In this document: piece after piece, positions 1 to 9,290 of the stretch | Layout of the letters: every line of letters starts with the position of its first letter | Numbering within the stretch: the first letter of the stretch is position 1 | Source of the DNA: Tritrichomonas musculus | Lineage: Eukaryota; Parabasalia; Tritrichomonadida; Tritrichomonadidae | Length of the DNA stretch: 64,000 nt | Direction of reading: 5' to 3' | Assembly (NCBI GenBank): GCA_039105265.1 | Contig: JAPFFF010000007.1 | Span: 3,038,001 to 3,102,000 of the forward strand | Notes under the pieces: generated by a model | Database searches by the model: none | The model's input: the letters and a program-made list of their open reading frames with translations, nothing else | What the model was told of the DNA's origin: nothing | Position numbers and translations under genes: made by a program

Positions 1-653
1 ATGGAAATAGAGGTATGAATAAGGTCATAATACTTATGACGGCATTTTGCTGGGCAAGGAAAGTGTGTATTAACCAATGTCATTACTTCTTGAGCAGTGG
101 TGATTGGAGAAGATGGCTGAGATGGAGTATTTGAGGAAAGATTCTGAACAGTTTGATTAATTTTGTTTTGATTATGGTTAACTGGTGTTTTCAATCTTGT
201 TTCTTTATTATTTGGTAATTTCCCGAATCTTATTGTCCATTTTTTCAATTGGAAGTGATCATCTTTTAACATAGGTACTTTTTGGGTGATTTCTTGATCG
301 ATATCATGGGTTGGTGGTTTGGCAATGTATCCAAGTTGTTGTAATGAGCCGTTAATAGATGATTTGCATTTTCCCATTAATATTCTTAATTGTTGTATAT
401 TTATGCCAAGGGCGTCATTCAAAAACATTATTCCACAAACTATAATTCTTTTCCATTGGTCATTAGGTTCCTTTTCTATATAGTCACGAATTATTTTTAG
501 GCGAGCAACAAAAACATCAATTCGCTCTCCTCTTTTAGATTTGGCGATTTCATCATGAAATCGAGTTCTAATAGCAATGTATTCCGACTTATCACTTTCA
601 TTAAGGAATTCCCAATGTGCAGGGAATGCCCCAGGTGATAAATTTGAGCTCAT
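1..653 (-). CDS. Initiator-binding-domain (IBP39-like) transcription factor, 3' end outside window
   Basis: The frame opens at an ATG whose complement is at 651-653 and stays open to base 1, so about 217 residues are visible and the C-terminus is cut off by the window edge. The N-terminal ~130 residues carry hallmarks of the trichomonad initiator-binding domain: FPAHWEFL, RTRFHDE, KRGERID, DQWKRI and the basic recognition-helix segment KCKSSINGSLQQLGY, followed by W-x-IRFGKLP near residue 155. In Trichomonas vaginalis IBP39 this domain binds the Inr box (TCAYW) at transcription starts; that is family knowledge. A Ser/Asn/Pro-rich linker follows and then a Cys/His-containing stretch (HFPCPAKCRHKYY). 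No clear Inr is visible just upstream of this gene itself. It could be one of several IBD paralogues rather than the IBP39 orthologue. Confidence 0.85.
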   Translation of the reverse strand, partial: MSSNLSPGAFPAHWEFLNESDKSEYIAIRTRFHDEIAKSKRGERIDVFVARLKIIRDYIEKEPNDQWKRIIVCGIMFLNDALGINIQQLRILMGKCKSSINGSLQQLGYIAKPPTHDIDQEITQKVPMLKDDHFQLKKWTIRFGKLPNNKETRLKTPVNHNQNKINQTVQNLSSNTPSQPSSPITTAQEVMTLVNTHFPCPAKCRHKYYDLIHTSIS

Positions 654-1067
654 ATTTTATATTTTTTAAGAATAAAATTTTAGCATCAATTTTCTAAACT
701 TCTATTTATGAAAAAGTTGAACTGTAAATCTTCGTTTAGTGAAAAAGTTGTTTATTATTAACGGAAATAATCAATAAGATTTTAATTCGAACTTTTTAAT
801 AAAAAAAGTCAAATTTCTAAGTTTTTGTTAAGAAACGTTTGATATTTTGTTAAAAAAAAACAAAAATTGAAAATTTAAATTTTGAAATAATAATGAATAG
901 AATGGAATTTCTGTTTTTTTCTGTTTTGTCTTTTTTGGCAATGAAATGAAGATAAAAAAAAATCACTTCATTTCACATAAATTGAGATGTAATGCAATTG
1001 AAACTTGACAAAAATATAATTATGGTTATCAATTGAGATTATTGAAAAACATCTGATGATTATAATA
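654..1067. other. Intergenic spacer with a small hairpin
   Basis: AT-rich spacer between the start of the IBD gene and the 3' end of the kinase gene. It contains a 10-bp inverted repeat (TGAAATGAAG ... CTTCATTTCA, about 944-980) with an A-rich loop, which could form a hairpin. I see no coding frame or RNA gene. Confidence 0.4.
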
Positions 1068-2117
1068 CTATTGGCTAACTCCATTAAGAGCATCATGTGT
1101 TAATTTTTCCCAATCATTTTTTGGGAATAACGACGATATGTTAATAGCACAAATAGGCTTTCCTGAGAAATATGGATGTCTTAAAGCTTCTTCAGAAGTA
1201 ATTCGCTCTTTTGGATTATATTTTAGCATTTTCATTAATAGATCATATTCAAATGAATTTTGGAGAATCATAGAATTGATTGTTGGATTCATGATTCTAA
1301 TAGGCTGTTTATCAATAAAACTATAGTATTTGCAACTATTATCAAAATCTTCTTTTTTAAAAGGGCCTAAAACTTCAGCAATTTTATCAATCTGAACTTG
1401 ATTAAAATCTGTGGGATCTCTATCTTGAATTTTTTGATTTGTTGCAAATATGGTTTTCCCTGTCAATAATTCAGCAAAAATGCATCCAGCAGCCCAAATA
1501 TCTATTTTCGTATTGTAATTTGAAGAACCCCATAAAAGTTCAGGAGCTCTATACCAAATTGTTACAACTCCAAAATTTCTTGGATTCATTGTTTCAATAA
1601 TTCTAGATAATCCAAAATCAATTATTTTAATTATTCCCGGGTATTCTTCTAAATCAGGTGACATTAGAAGAAGATTAGATGGTGTTAAATCACAATGTGC
1701 AATCGATCTTTTATGTAAATAGTCTAAAGCGAGAAGTAATTGAAATAAAATTGATTTAATTATAACTGGTTGTAATGTTTTGTTTTGGCTTGAATAAAAA
1801 TTGATAATTCTTCTAACGTCAACTGCCCCATAGTCATAAGCAAAAGATAAAGAATTGTCATTAGTATCAAGAATTACGTCTTTTGATGAGTAATGCAAGA
1901 TATGAGGATAATTCATTTCACTAAGTAATGTTAATTCTCGGAAGCAAGAAGGTGTTATAATTTTGTCAGTATTTTTGAATTTTGATATTTTAACTCCGCA
2001 TTTCTCATTGGAATACTTTCTTTGAGCAAGCCATACTTGGCCATATGTTCCAGAACCAAGCTTATTTCTTTTTATAAATGCATCAGAAAATTGGAATTCG
2101 GCTGAATAACTTTGCAT
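1068..2117 (-). CDS. CDK8-like CMGC protein kinase (Mediator kinase candidate) with unusual catalytic loop
   Basis: A 349-residue protein that is almost entirely kinase domain. Visible parts: glycine loop GSGTYGQV (21-28), lysine in GVKISK (K43), alpha-C glutamate in FRELTLL (E61), DFG at 167-169, and the P+1 segment VVTIWYRAPELLWGSSNY followed by IDIWAAGCIFAELLTGKTIF. The last segments and the C-terminal KERITSEEALRHPYF match CDK8/CDK19 better than other CMGC kinases; CDK8 works with cyclin C in the Mediator kinase module. The catalytic loop reads HCDLTPSN (141-148) instead of HRDLKPxN, so the HRD arginine is Cys and the catalytic-loop lysine is Thr, while D143 and N148 remain. Activity may be altered. 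ACTTTTTGA lies about 10-20 bases upstream of the ATG on the coding strand. CDK8-like is my best assignment; another CDK/MAPK-like class is possible. Confidence 0.85.
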   Translation of the reverse strand: MQSYSAEFQFSDAFIKRNKLGSGTYGQVWLAQRKYSNEKCGVKISKFKNTDKIITPSCFRELTLLSEMNYPHILHYSSKDVILDTNDNSLSFAYDYGAVDVRRIINFYSSQNKTLQPVIIKSILFQLLLALDYLHKRSIAHCDLTPSNLLLMSPDLEEYPGIIKIIDFGLSRIIETMNPRNFGVVTIWYRAPELLWGSSNYNTKIDIWAAGCIFAELLTGKTIFATNQKIQDRDPTDFNQVQIDKIAEVLGPFKKEDFDNSCKYYSFIDKQPIRIMNPTINSMILQNSFEYDLLMKMLKYNPKERITSEEALRHPYFSGKPICAINISSLFPKNDWEKLTHDALNGVSQ

Positions 2118-3762
2118 TTCCTTTATCTCAAAAAGTTCAATATTTCATACAAAAAATTGTGAAATAAAAAAATATGATGAAATCATTATTCAAACCTTGG
2201 CTTTTTCTCATATATTGATTTGTTAAACAAATTTTTCTCATGTTGAAATGAATAGGCTTGTTATATCTCGATAATCGATAATTAACAGTTCGTTTTTTGA
2301 TATTGATAACAAAATCATTAATTTTATAATCGAGAAAAATTTTGATATAAAAGAAAAACATTTGATAGATATCTAAATGGAACTTTTTCGAAAAATTTTT
2401 ATTCAATTTTGTAATTGCCTTTGTATTGACCTTTTATTTAAAAAAACGGTTAAACAATATTTATTTTTCTTTTACACTAACATTAGGGTTTTCATTTACC
2501 AACAACTGCATTTGCATTACACATATTGATTTCCTTTCAAATGCTGCTCCTTCAAAAAATCTATTTTTATCGGACATGAGTTTTTCACTTAAATCACTTT
2601 AGTCTGAACTTGGATTTTTCCATATTTTCCACATTTTGTTTTGATACCTGCAATACTGTTGCAGCTGCTCATTCTAGTTGTTCTGATAATGCTCAGCGAT
2701 TATTATAGAAAATCTAATTTCTTTTTATTATCACCATTAAATATCAACCTGATGCTTCATGAACTTTTTTAATACATATAATAATACAATCACTAAAAAG
2801 TTTGCTTTTGTAATTAACAGATCATAGATTTCTTTTTTACGCAAAAACTTCTTGGTGAACCTAAGAAAATATTTAATGTTCACAATAAAAGAGTAATTAT
2901 GTGTTTTTAAAGGATTTTGTATCAAAAATATATTCAAATTAAAAGATGATTTTCTCCTTTCCTTAAGTATAGACCCAGTGGTGAACCAAGAATTTAATTA
3001 ATTAGTTATATGTAACATTTCTATAAATAAAAATGCTTTGTTTTATATAAATTCACTTTTAATTTTTCTTTTTTTTCTTTTTTAAAATTGAGAAGAAATT
3101 TTTCGAAAAAAGTTCCATTTTTGTATGTTAGTATTCAAATAGTATTCAAATTGAAAATTGAATGCAAAAATTTCGAAAAAGTTCCATTTTAAAATCTATC
3201 AAACATTTCTAAAGTATTCAAATTTTCAGGTAATAAAAAATACAAATATTTTTGCTTATAATAAATTTAAATAATGAAAAATGAGAATATATGCTTTATC
3301 TAAATTATATATTATTTTACAAAGAGAAAAATAAAATCTAATTATATTTATATAGTGAAAAATGTATGATAATGATTGGTAATCAAGAATCGTTATCAAA
3401 TTCACAATATTTTTCATATAACATTTCCAATTTGTTTGACGATTTCCTGGAATATCGATATCAGGTTTACAAACTGATAATGGATTATCAAGCTTAAAAA
3501 TGTGTCAATTCTGATATAGATTCTCAATATAACATGCCTAGAGATGAAAAATAAAATCATATTAAGAGTTATCATGCTTTTCTCTATTTCTGTGTCAGTT
3601 TGATAGGTTATACCTCTATAATAAATGATTTTTCAGTCCAACAAGGGATTTTGTGACTGATAATTCGTAAAAAAAATTATTTTACTTCGAAAACATCCTA
3701 GCATTTGATATAGAGAAGCGAAATTTTAATTTTTATGAAATTTATGCTATTAAAGATTAGCT
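2118..3762. other. Gene-poor spacer with decayed repeat and small reading frames
   Basis: No convincing gene. It contains the inverted-repeat structure described at 2355-3214, a 38-codon minus-strand frame at 2461-2577 (starts MSDKNRFFEGAAF) that looks like the start of a truncated protein, and a 43-codon plus-strand frame near 3366 (starts MIMIGNQESLSNS). Both are short, isolated and unassigned, and I treat them as relics. Confidence 0.5.
2355..3214. mobile_element. Decayed inverted-repeat element (MITE-like), about 0.86 kb
   Basis: The stretch 2355-2410, read on the minus strand, aligns with 3154-3214 on the plus strand over roughly 50-55 bases with small gaps: both contain AAAATTGAAT, then TTCGAAAAAGTTCCATTT and ATCTATCAAA. 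A third partial copy (TTCGAAAAAAGTTCCATTT) lies at about 3084-3122 in the orientation of the right arm. Two arms facing each other across 0.75 kb of AT-rich DNA suggest an old non-autonomous DNA transposon, but no target duplication is clear and no transposase remains. Chance similarity of AT-rich DNA is unlikely over this length. Confidence 0.45.
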
Positions 3763-3800
3763 AGTAGTATACGGTAGGACGTGCTTTGCCTAGCCTACCA
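3763..3800 (+). repeat. Left terminal inverted repeat of the virus-like element
   Basis: The 38 bases begin AGTAGTATAC and end GCCTAGCCTACCA. The reverse complement of 7882-7919 matches at 35 of 38 positions, with mismatches confined to positions 11, 12 and 17. Confidence 0.85.
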
Positions 3801-4026
3801 CGCTTCTCTCCGCTACACTGCGTGCGCGCTACTCCAAGGGCTCCCCCCCCTGGACCCAAGGTCCTTAGTCTGGGTGCGCAAAGACCTACCACCCACGCAT
3901 TTTGTCCTCGCTATGGAACAAAACACAGAGGCTCCTAAACTAAGCGGCAGATTTTTTTCCAGCAACGCGACAGAAAAAAATTTTCATCACACAATATAAT
4001 TCAATCAGGATCTTCACAAATGAATT

Positions 4027-4061
4027 CACTTACTAAAGCAAGGGCTAGCTAAAGCTATCAA
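4027..4061 (+). repeat. Dispersed 35-bp repeat, copy 1
   Basis: CACTTACTAAAGCAAGGGCT and the following 15 bases recur at 5698-5732 with 31 of 35 matches, both within the virus-like element and in the same orientation. Confidence 0.7.
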
Positions 4062-4126
4062 TAGCATATCACACAATATAATTCAATCAATATCTTCTCC
4101 GATATAATTCAATAGCATACCACACA

Positions 4127-4284
4127 AATGTAATGCATCAATGTAATACTATCAATAGAATACATCAATGAAAGACAGCAATGTAATACTATCAATGTAA
4201 TACTATCAATGCAATACCATCAATGCAATATCATCAATGTAATACTATCAATAGAATACATCAATGCAATGCCATCAATTGAAT
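4127..4284. repeat. 14-bp degenerate tandem repeat
   Basis: About eleven head-to-tail copies of a unit close to CAATGTAATACTAT, with variants such as CAATGCAATACCAT and CAATAGAATACAT. It lies inside the virus-like element between its left end and the ATPase-like frame. It has no open frame of its own and probably arose by slippage. Confidence 0.8.
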
Positions 4285-4420
4285 CTTTCTACATTTTGTT
4301 TTTATTCTTGTTTTTATTTTTGTTCAAATCAGCTGGAATGTTTTTGAAAACCTCCCTGAAAAATCATTTGAGATAACATACAAAGAAAGAGATGAAGAGG
4401 GAACCACAAATGAGATAACC

Positions 4421-4813
4421 ATGGAGAAGACCATAAAGAAATTCATCTGTCAAGCGCCCATTGGCTCAGGTAAGTCAACAGCACTAAGAAAATGGATTTA
4501 CAATACTGTCCCCAATAATAAATCCATTCTTGTAGTACCTACCATTAATATTGCTATGGAATTCTACTCAAAGCTGTATGTAGCATTAAATAACAATCAT
4601 CCAAAGAACATAGATGAGATAATAAAAGTATGTGTCAAGGGTGGTGCATTCAAAGAATTCAAAATTTCTAACCAAAATATCTCAAAACAAAATTGGTCAT
4701 TGAACCAAATTTTTGGTCCACTCGAATTTATTTTTATTTTTAATTTTTCCTCTATTAATTCTACTCAATTCTATTTCATTTTATTCAAATTCATTCATTC
4801 AAAAATTCAATAG
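4421..4813 (+). pseudogene. P-loop ATPase / SF2-helicase-like fragment in the virus-like element
   Basis: The frame contains a Walker A-type motif, QAPIGSGKSTALRKWI (about residues 12-27), followed by a hydrophobic strand SILVVPTINIAMEFYSKL of the kind that follows Walker A in superfamily-2 helicases. Only the first ~90 residues look protein-like; the rest reads like AT-rich noncoding DNA. It is a fragment of a larger gene and belongs to the fossil element around it. The exact helicase or packaging-ATPase family cannot be told from this much sequence. Confidence 0.5.
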
Positions 4814-5151
4814 AAGTCAGATATTTTTATCAAACCATTTCATCAATATCTCATCAAAATTATATTTCATTCTACAGCATAAATTTAAACGAAACAGACC
4901 TCTCAATTATAGTTTGTCTTATCGTGGAAAATGAAAAATACTTTTAAAAAACATAGTTTTTTGCTAATTTTTTTAATAATTTTTTAATCGTTTAAAAGTA
5001 ACTTTTTTAATTAAATTTTAACGTTTAGAAAATATTTTTTTCGATCATAAATAATTGAAAAATATATAAATCACGATCATTAAAATTTCAGTTAAATATT
5101 ATCGTCTAACGATTAAAAAAATCTCAAAAAAGCTCAAAATTGAATGAATTT

Positions 5152-5287
5152 TTATACGAAAACCTTTCAATTTTTTCGTATACCGCTTTTTTTTTGGCCT
5201 TCAATATGGTGAATAAAAACGGTTTCTTATACGAAAAACCGTCGATTTTTTCGTATACCGCTTTTTTTGGCCTTCCCTATGGTCAAT
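5152..5287. repeat. Tandem pair of ~62-bp units, each holding a palindrome
   Basis: Copies at 5152-5214 and 5227-5287 share TTATACGAAAA, TTTTTTCGTATACCGCTTTT, GGCCTT and TATGGT. Within each copy TATACGAA faces TTCGTATA over a short spacer, so each unit could fold as a hairpin. It lies in the noncoding middle of the virus-like element. Confidence 0.7.
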
Positions 5288-5697
5288 TAAAATTGAATAC
5301 TTATTCGATTTTTTTTTTTAATTTTACATAACCGTTTATATTGACCTATTATAAGGCAGATTATTTTAGCCTTAAGCTGCCAAATAAATAATCAAATTTT
5401 AATACAATAAGCTTATTGTAATGGCTAAATATTTTACCTTTCAATTTCAATGTTTTTAAAATATTGTTATATCTCAGTTTTTTATATTAAAATCATTTTA
5501 TTTATTTATTTATTTGAAATAAATATTTACTATTCAAAAATTGTGTTACAATATTTTTTCAATTATTTACGTTTTTTACAAAAAATGGTTATATTTTTTT
5601 CTATTTTTTCCTTATTGTAGTAAATTTAGTTCCATTACGATAAAAATTAGCTGTATTTCATTCCAATTATATTTCAAATGATAATCCAATTATATTT

Positions 5698-5732
5698 CAC
5701 TTGCTAAAGCAAGAGCCAGCTAAAGCAATCAA
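5698..5732 (+). repeat. Dispersed 35-bp repeat, copy 2
   Basis: Second copy of the repeat at 4027-4061 (CACTTGCTAAAGCAAGAGCC...). The two copies sit either side of the AT-rich middle part of the element, which may be a secondary insertion or a decayed spacer. Confidence 0.7.
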
Positions 5733-5810
5733 ATGATATTCCACTCAATATAATCTAGTTGAAATCAACTAAAATTAAATAGCATTCATCAAATAATGCT
5801 CACCATTTTT

Positions 5811-5832
5811 GGGTGGGGGAATTCTCCCACCC
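5811..5832. repeat. 22-bp G/C-rich palindrome
   Basis: GGGTGGGG-GAATTC-TCCCACCC is self-complementary except for one base pair, and it stands out in AT-rich surroundings. It could form a hairpin or a protein-binding site within the virus-like element. Confidence 0.6.
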
Positions 5833-6171
5833 GACATTTCATTCAATAATATTCCACTCAAATGATATTTCCAATAATATTCCACTCAAATGATATAAGG
5901 CATGAAGTCAAATAAATGCTAAAATCAACTAGAGGTGAACATTCACCTAATGGTTCAACCCAAATTATTCCTATCACTCAAATCATTTAAAAAATTCAAC
6001 TGCAAAAAAATGACAAGAGGTCAAATTATCTATACAATCTTTGAATCAATCTCATTTGCAATTCTATTTAACACCTCATCTCACTTATCACTAATTGTAT
6101 CCTTTTTATCAACAATTAGTATTATATTATTATTTCTTCTAGTAAACTTATAACCATCTATTTTGAATTGT

Positions 6172-6327
6172 TTATTTAAATCTTTTGTTTTGATTTGTGT
6201 GAAGTATTGATTGTTTTTTAAATAGTTTCCTAAGCGCTTTTATTTCATTTCTGTCAACAAGTTCTCTAATAAAATTCAATAGTAATTCAGCCTCACTAAT
6301 CTCAAATGCTGTCAACTGCGATGACAT
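6172..6327 (-). CDS. Small frame within the virus-like element, unknown
   Basis: A 51-residue minus-strand frame beginning MSSQLTAFEISEAELLLNF and rich in charged residues, predicted helical. Its composition is protein-like and it has a normal ATG, but the length is marginal and I recognise no family. It may be a fragment. Confidence 0.25.
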   Translation of the reverse strand: MSSQLTAFEISEAELLLNFIRELVDRNEIKALRKLFKKQSILHTNQNKRFK

Positions 6328-6546
6328 TTAAATGAAACAAAAAAGAAAACAAAAATAAATACTCAGAAACCAATATCAACAAACACATTATTCTTGCGTC
6401 TCTTTGGCTGCAAAGAAGACTCTTGCTGAAGGGCAAGTTGTGGTGTCTCATAATAAACTACTTTTAAAAGTAACTTGAAATAGTTGTATTTTATTGTTAG
6501 GTTTAGTTTGTGTACCTTTATCACTTGTCATTTTTATCAATATAAA

Positions 6547-6717
6547 ATGTCTCAATCAGATCGTATGTATATCCTCGTTAGAATTCTATCGAACATCCAT
6601 GAATCTAGTATAGAGAGTAATGAAGATATAAGAAAAAAATTGATGAAGACTATAAAAAACCTAGCTGCTCAATATTTTGAACCTGAACATCTTCTGATAT
6701 TGATGAAGATTTTTTAG
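6547..6717 (+). CDS. Small helical protein frame within the virus-like element, unknown
   Basis: A 56-residue frame starting MSQSDRMYILVRILSNIHE, preceded closely by TATAAA. Predicted to be helical and charged (KKLMKTIKNLAAQYF). It lies in the better-preserved right half of the element, next to the HNH frame on the opposite strand. No family is recognised. Confidence 0.3.
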   Translation: MSQSDRMYILVRILSNIHESSIESNEDIRKKLMKTIKNLAAQYFEPEHLLILMKIF

Positions 6718-6762
6718 GTCAAATTGAACACTTTTCTTTGGAGTTCTTAGAACTACATATAA

Positions 6763-7098
6763 CTAGTCTGCCTTCGCATTTAAAATTTTCGGCATAACCC
6801 TATTATAGTTATTATGAGATGGTGTTATCCATCGAAGATTACTTAGTTGATAATTAGCTCTATTCCTATTTTTGTGGTCTACCTCTGTTTTATGCTTGGG
6901 GTCATCGTTCGGTATGAACTGTCTTGCTATAAGAACATGTTTCAAGTAGTAGTTGCCATTTAAACAAACACGTATATACCCCTCATTGTGTTTCGAGTCC
7001 TTGCATATGAAATGATTACTCTTACGTCTTATTGTAAAAGGATATCTATTAAGTATTTGATAATCATTGGTAAAGCCTTTGAGTGGTACAAATGCCAT
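6763..7098 (-). CDS. HNH homing-type endonuclease
   Basis: A 111-residue protein starting at a normal ATG. The N-terminal half (about 5-60: LKGFTNDYQILNRYPFTI ... GYIRVCLNGNYYLKHVLIAR) resembles the beta-rich NUMOD-like DNA-binding module that precedes many HNH nucleases. The C-terminal half carries the HNH core: EVDHKNRNRANYQLSNLRW (about 77-95) and then THSHNN-like SHNNYNR, with the His-Asp-His-Lys-Asn signature and the Asn-Leu-Arg-Trp motif. Such nucleases cut double-stranded DNA in homing elements, phages and large DNA viruses. The frame looks whole and lies inside the TIR-bounded element, so it is probably element cargo or its mobility factor. Confidence 0.75.
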   Translation of the reverse strand: MAFVPLKGFTNDYQILNRYPFTIRRKSNHFICKDSKHNEGYIRVCLNGNYYLKHVLIARQFIPNDDPKHKTEVDHKNRNRANYQLSNLRWITPSHNNYNRVMPKILNAKAD

Positions 7099-7881
7099 TT
7101 TCTCACTTTTTGAATGATTTTAATATTTTAATTTCATTTTTATTTTTGAATGAGCAAGTGAGGGAAATTCGTTGTTGATGGAATTGATAATAATAGACCT
7201 CGTTATTATCCTCTTGATGACAAAGAAAAAAACATTATCAAGTTCACAAAGAAAAAAAAAAACGAGTAAACTTGTATAAAAACTATTATTAACATCAAGA
7301 GAAAGAAGAAGAAGAGAAAGAAGAACATCAAGAGACAGGTGTTCAAACTGAAGAACTTCTAGATGAAGGTGTTCAAACTGAAGAAAAAGTTGAACTACCT
7401 AATATAGAAGAACTACTTAGTAAAATTTAACTTCTTTTATTTTATTGTTATTTTTGTCTTAAATGAATAGTGCTATTAACGGACTGAATATTAACTCATC
7501 AGCTTTATATGCTAAATTTAAAGGTATTAAAGACAAGATATTTGGAAAATGAATGAATGAGAATGATGATAAATTAGTTGGTATTTTGGATATAATGATA
7601 AATATAATCAAGTCATATAAAGAACTCTTTGAAGACATCGAAAAAGCGAAGTTATTATTGACGTCAATTGATGCACGTATCTCTATAGCATAACATCAAA
7701 ATAGACTATGAGGAACCTGAGAAGGTAGTTGGGTCCCTAGTAGTATTTCGAAAAAAACAAGTAGTAAAAAAATATTTTAGTAATTTTAATTTTTTATTAT
7801 TTTTATTTTTATCACGACTCGTGTTGGAGTGGGCTATTAGCGTAGCTTTAGCACTACGGAAACCGACTCGTATATACTACT

Positions 7882-7919
7882 TGGTAGGCTAGGCAAAGCA
7901 CGGCCTATAGTATACTACT
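7882..7919 (-). repeat. Right terminal inverted repeat of the virus-like element
   Basis: This is the inverted partner of 3763-3800. It ends ...TATACTACT, and a similar TATACTACT sequence also occurs immediately inside it (about 7872-7880). Confidence 0.85.
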
Positions 7920-7962
7920 TGGCTGAGAATCAACATCATTGATTGCATCACTGGAAATTTAA

Positions 7963-8169
7963 CTTGGTCCAACAAATGAGCCAGATGAGTTAATAACTTT
8001 CTTACAAATGTCAACAAATTTGGAAATAACTTTAACAACTTTCTTTGAGAATGATTTTTCTTTGCCTCCTATGATTTTAAAACCTTTCTTGATTTTATTG
8101 AATATGCATATTCGAATGCTTAAAGAGTTGATAAAAGGTGATTTTAAATATATTTTTTTTCTCTCATAA
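7963..8169 (+). pseudogene. Open-frame relic just outside the virus-like element
   Basis: A 68-codon stretch without stop (LGPTNEPDELITFLQMST... then a hydrophobic helix PFLILLNMHIRMLKELIKGD) begins 44 bases after the right TIR. Composition is protein-like, but no start codon or family is clear. It may be part of the same dead gene as the traces at 8740-9207. Confidence 0.3.
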
Positions 8170-8739
8170 ATGTTATATCGAAATGAGATGGCACAAAACC
8201 ATCGAATAGAAATAATGACTTATATCATTCTTTTGAAAGAATGGATTACCTAACTGATAGATAATCAGATGACAGTATTGTCGTTATTCGTTTATTGTTA
8301 TCACTTCTGATATTCATAAATTGTTATTCATCAGATGATGCAAAAGTGAAATATAATTTATTGATATCATAAATGAAACGATTAACTGACATGTAAAAAT
8401 ATAGCCTCACGTGATTGTCAAAAAACATTTCTTTTGACGAGACCAAAAATGCATTTTCTTAACTTAAATGACCAAAAGTGTATGTTTCATTTGTCGTAGT
8501 GTGGTGAGAATCATCCACTACCATATCTAACTTTTATTATGAGAAAATATTTGCAACTATTTGCTACCAAATGTTGGAACATATGGTAATTTGAATTCAA
8601 TCAAGAATAATGAACGTTCTGAAGTAGCATTCTATATTAATGCTCCATTTATTTATTTATTTTCATTACAAATATTTGATTTTTCATAACATGATTATAG
8701 ATAATTTATCAATTCGATATCAAGTTAATTAAGCTGGAT

Positions 8740-9207
8740 TAGATTCATATATAATAGCAGAAACAAAATTATTTCTTGAAGAGAATGATTCAATCTCAAT
8801 GGAGAAATCGATAGATTAAAGGAAATAGAAGCTTTCTGACTAATCAAAAATCAGTTCACTCAAATCTGCAATCAAGGAGTTATTCCAGAACTTGGAGACA
8901 ATCCAGATCCACTAAATCCAGAGCTTACATCAGTAAAATACCAATTTATATATGAATTTAGAGGTAATTATCTTCATATATCAACAATATATTTTTCAAT
9001 TTGTATTTTGAACAATTAGAAAAGAGTGTTAATCTGTTTTTTGAGTAGAAATGATGGAATTCATAACGAAAAGTCTTTGAGGGTTCAGTTTATTATAAAT
9101 GTTTCTTGAATATAAGCGGAAATAACTATTCAGATGAAAATATTTCAAACATTGATGCAAAATTCTTTGAAAATCAATTGACTATTACCACTTTTAAAGT
9201 AGAATAA
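8740..9207 (+). pseudogene. Decayed host gene, family unknown
   Basis: Protein-like fragments appear in different plus-strand frames: LFLEENDSISMEKSID near 8780, NQGVIPELGDNPDPLNPEL near 8870-8940, and a C-terminal part SGNNYSDENISNIDAKFF ending at the stop 9205-9207. In-frame stops and frame changes separate them, so the gene is dead. I cannot name the family. Confidence 0.4.
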
Positions 9208-9221
9208 CAAAAGATCATGAA

Positions 9222-9290
9222 TTTTACAAATTCCACGTAGCACTTTTTGAGAGCCGAGCTCTCAAAAAGTGCGGAGCGGAATTTGTAAAT
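9222..9290. repeat. Long hairpin with TCAAAAAGT arms
   Basis: A perfect 15-bp inner stem (GCACTTTTTGAGAGC, 9240-9254, with 9258-9272) has a 3-base loop. It is continued by an outer 13-bp stem (9222-9234 with 9278-9290) across a 5-nt internal loop. It lies immediately after the dead gene ending at 9207 and about 690 bp upstream of the coronin gene. Confidence 0.8.

Larger units (their letters stand above)
3763..7919. mobile_element. Fossil virus-like (Polinton/Maverick-like?) element with terminal inverted repeats
   Basis: The 4.16-kb block is bounded by 38-bp terminal inverted repeats (3763-3800 and 7882-7919) that match at 35 of 38 positions. It starts AG and ends CT, as Polintons do; the flanking bases TAGCT and TGGCT resemble a worn 5-bp target duplication. 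Just inside the left end lies a GC-rich block (about 3781-3930) unlike surrounding DNA. Parts: a P-loop ATPase/helicase-like fragment (4421-4813), small frames near 6172-6327, 6377-6530, 6547-6717 and 7300-7690, an HNH nuclease frame (6763-7098), tandem repeats and palindromes. No polymerase, integrase or capsid gene is recognisable and it is far shorter than a complete Polinton. It looks broken, with several breaks and large deletions; the good TIR match suggests moderate age. The family is inferred mainly from the termini and could instead be another TIR element. Confidence 0.6.

Noticed and set aside
3781-3999. Plus-strand open frame right after the left TIR
   Set aside because: It begins at GTG, has biased Pro/Arg/Leu composition from a GC-rich border block, and resembles no protein.
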